In this document: in pieces, positions 63,601-64,000 of the stretch | Numbering within the stretch: position 1 is the first letter of the stretch | How the letters are laid out: every line of letters starts with the position of its first letter | DNA from: CAVVMA01 sp963788205 | GTDB lineage: Bacteria; Desulfobacterota; Binatia; Binatales; Binataceae | NCBI GenBank assembly: GCA_963788205.1 | Contig: CAWBGG010000007.1 | Span: 744,001 to 808,000 of the forward strand | Direction of reading: 5' to 3' | Length of the DNA stretch: 64,000 nucleotides | Translations under genes and position numbers: made by a program | The notes under the pieces: generated by a model | Databases searched by the model: none | Told to the model about the DNA's origin: nothing | What the model saw: only the letters and a program-made list of their open reading frames with translations

Positions 63601-63954
63601 GAAGTAGGGCAGCAGCTCGCGCAGCTCATTGGCCTCGTAGTCGAATGGATATTCTTCTACATAGTCAGCGAGGAAAAAATCGAAGGGATTGAGTACCGAC
63701 ATCTCGGCAACCAGATCCACCTCGATACGCAGCTCGCGCGTCTTGTTGGGAAAGGCCAGCCGCGCCATGAAGTTGGAATGCGGGTCCTGCTGCCAGTTGA
63801 CGAAGTGATCCGGCGGGTCGACCCGCAGCGAATAGGCGAGGATCCGGGTCCGGCAATGCGGCGCCGGCCGCAGCCGCACGATCTGCGGGCTCAAGCGAAC
63901 CTCGCGGTCGTAGGTGTAGTGCGTGAGATGATTGAGAGCGACGTGTATGGACAA
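60649..63954 (-). CDS. Transglutaminase plus DUF2126 (putative amidoligase) protein
   Basis: An 1101-residue protein. Residues 1-~290 contain a transglutaminase N-domain and core: Cys in 'ASGSCRDSAWLLVQLL', His in 'DLHAWCEVYLPG', Asp in 'GLDPTSGLMAGEGHI'. Residues ~300-1100 are DUF2126, a predicted amidoligase: 'RLTMGGEPTFVSVDDREGAEW', 'HFGQGKWYPGEQLPRWSLNCFWRRDG', 'EVNLHPSESWQEL', 'GRHSGTGGGNHLVLGG', and 'SLSYLFSGLFIGPTSQAPR'. The start is TTG at 63954; no ATG is nearby. It leads the operon with the ATP-grasp and transglutaminase genes. The product of the reaction is unknown. Confidence 0.93.
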   Translation of the reverse strand: MSIHVALNHLTHYTYDREVRLSPQIVRLRPAPHCRTRILAYSLRVDPPDHFVNWQQDPHSNFMARLAFPNKTRELRIEVDLVAEMSVLNPFDFFLADYVEEYPFDYEANELRELLPYFAKVSTGRLFCNYLSAIPRFRRRTIDFLVDLNRQVANDIRYLIRLEAGVQTPEETLEKASGSCRDSAWLLVQLLRYLRIAARFVSGYLIQLKPDVKSLDGPSGPEADFTDLHAWCEVYLPGAGWVGLDPTSGLMAGEGHIPLACTPEQSSAAPVTGSVEECKVTFHHAMKLERVVEAPRVTKPYSESQWERIELLGQAVDRDLTAHDVRLTMGGEPTFVSVDDREGAEWETAALGPTKRILAANLFRRLRAKYAPGGLTHFGQGKWYPGEQLPRWSLNCFWRRDGEPIWNEPNLVADETIDYSAGEENARRFLTEVAERLGQPPSFVFPAYEDVFYYLWRERRLPINVDPFDSRLEDPLERERLARIFTHGLDRVAGYVFPLARDPADSRWRTDPWFLRSERCYLIPGDSPMGLRLPLDSIPWVAPGDRPPEYPPDQFQAFPPLPRGAEIRGQLRTQRPSDQASEGSAPASRVPMAKESASWTTRAAMCAEVRGGVLYIFMPPAERLENYLELVAAVEATAQAQNQPIIVEGYEPPHDPRLNLFRITPDPGVIEVNLHPSESWQELSERTTFLYEAARASRLTSEKFMLDGRHSGTGGGNHLVLGGPTASDSPLLRRPDLLRSLLSYWHNHPSLSYLFSGLFIGPTSQAPRVDEARNDSLHELEIAFRQFPPRDESCPPWLVDRLLRNLMIDVTGNTHRAEFCIDKLYAPEGPMGRRGLLELRAFEMPPHERMSLVEQLLLRALVARFWIAPYEPARLARWGTELHDRFMLPYFVEQDFADVIAELRAAGYPIEPEWFAPHFEFRFPKIGDFATGGIAIELRQALEPWHVLGEEGGPTGTARYVDSSLERLQVRVTGLPPDRYVITCNKQALPMRPTGTNGEVVGGVRYRAWQPPFCLHPTIGVHSPLVFDLVDTWMQRSLGGCQYHVVHPGGRHYEDYPVNAYVAENRRLARFFRFGHTPGRIVAEPARVRPELPFTLDLRCT

Positions 63955-64000
63955 AGAACCTAATCCAATGGCTCGCGGTCAAAACAATACGGCGCGACCG

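Overview
The window is GC-rich, densely coded chromosomal DNA of a Gram-negative bacterium. It carries an aerobic-type heme pathway end (HemE, HemH, HemY), an outer-membrane barrel protein, and several secreted, repeat-rich proteins with Pro/Thr linkers, NHL repeats, choice-of-anchor-D-like repeats and Cys-rich 'NCGxCGN' modules. This mix resembles deltaproteobacteria-like, Myxococcota-like or Binatota-like uncultivated soil lineages. That placement is inference, because the window has no rRNA. I found no tRNA, rRNA, CRISPR array, prophage or intact transposase.

Layout. 0-11.1 kb is mostly core: hemE (cut by the window edge)-hemH-hemY with coupled starts, a convergent methyltransferase/TetR pair with one near-identical operator upstream of each gene, dinB, leuC-leuD, an RluD-type pseudouridine synthase, and rho behind a long leader. 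11.1-20 kb is accessory: a GH78 rhamnosidase, a giant secreted NHL/Cys-rich protein broken by two frameshifts, a 128-bp inverted-repeat element and two small unknowns. 20-26.5 kb holds an ammonium transporter and a tungstate/molybdate-type ABC transporter with an outer-membrane protein and a divergent HTH/oxyanion-binding regulator; a MITE-like repeat sits inside that operon. 26.5-33.4 kb has a thioredoxin-NHL protein, dodecin, selA, an MFS exporter and a GH36 alpha-galactosidase. 33.4-40.1 kb is a translationally coupled glycan or sugar-modification operon. 40-48.4 kb is accessory again: a 1303-aa secreted phosphoesterase with an internal domain duplication, a GH31 glycosidase, and a 2-hydroxyacid dehydrogenase and a hypothetical gene that each carry one frameshift. 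48.5-51.6 kb is an RNA-metabolism block with two divergent RRM proteins and an RhlE-type helicase. 51.7-57.1 kb has a flavoprotein, a hemerythrin, an AbrB/RelE toxin-antitoxin pair, an M20 peptidase and ParA with a small SAP-like partner. 57.2-64 kb is a three-gene predicted amidoligase system: DUF2126/transglutaminase, circularly permuted ATP-grasp plus alpha-E, and transglutaminase.

The best candidates for an under-described system are the amidoligase/transglutaminase operon at the right edge, the ParA plus SAP-like pair, the RRM-RRM-DEAD block, and the oxyanion transporter operon interrupted by a repeat element. Five apparent single-base frameshifts fall in four accessory genes (about 16.77, 16.85, 39.91, 47.43 and 47.96 kb), while the core genes look intact. 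This could be real decay or assembly indels, and raw reads would decide.
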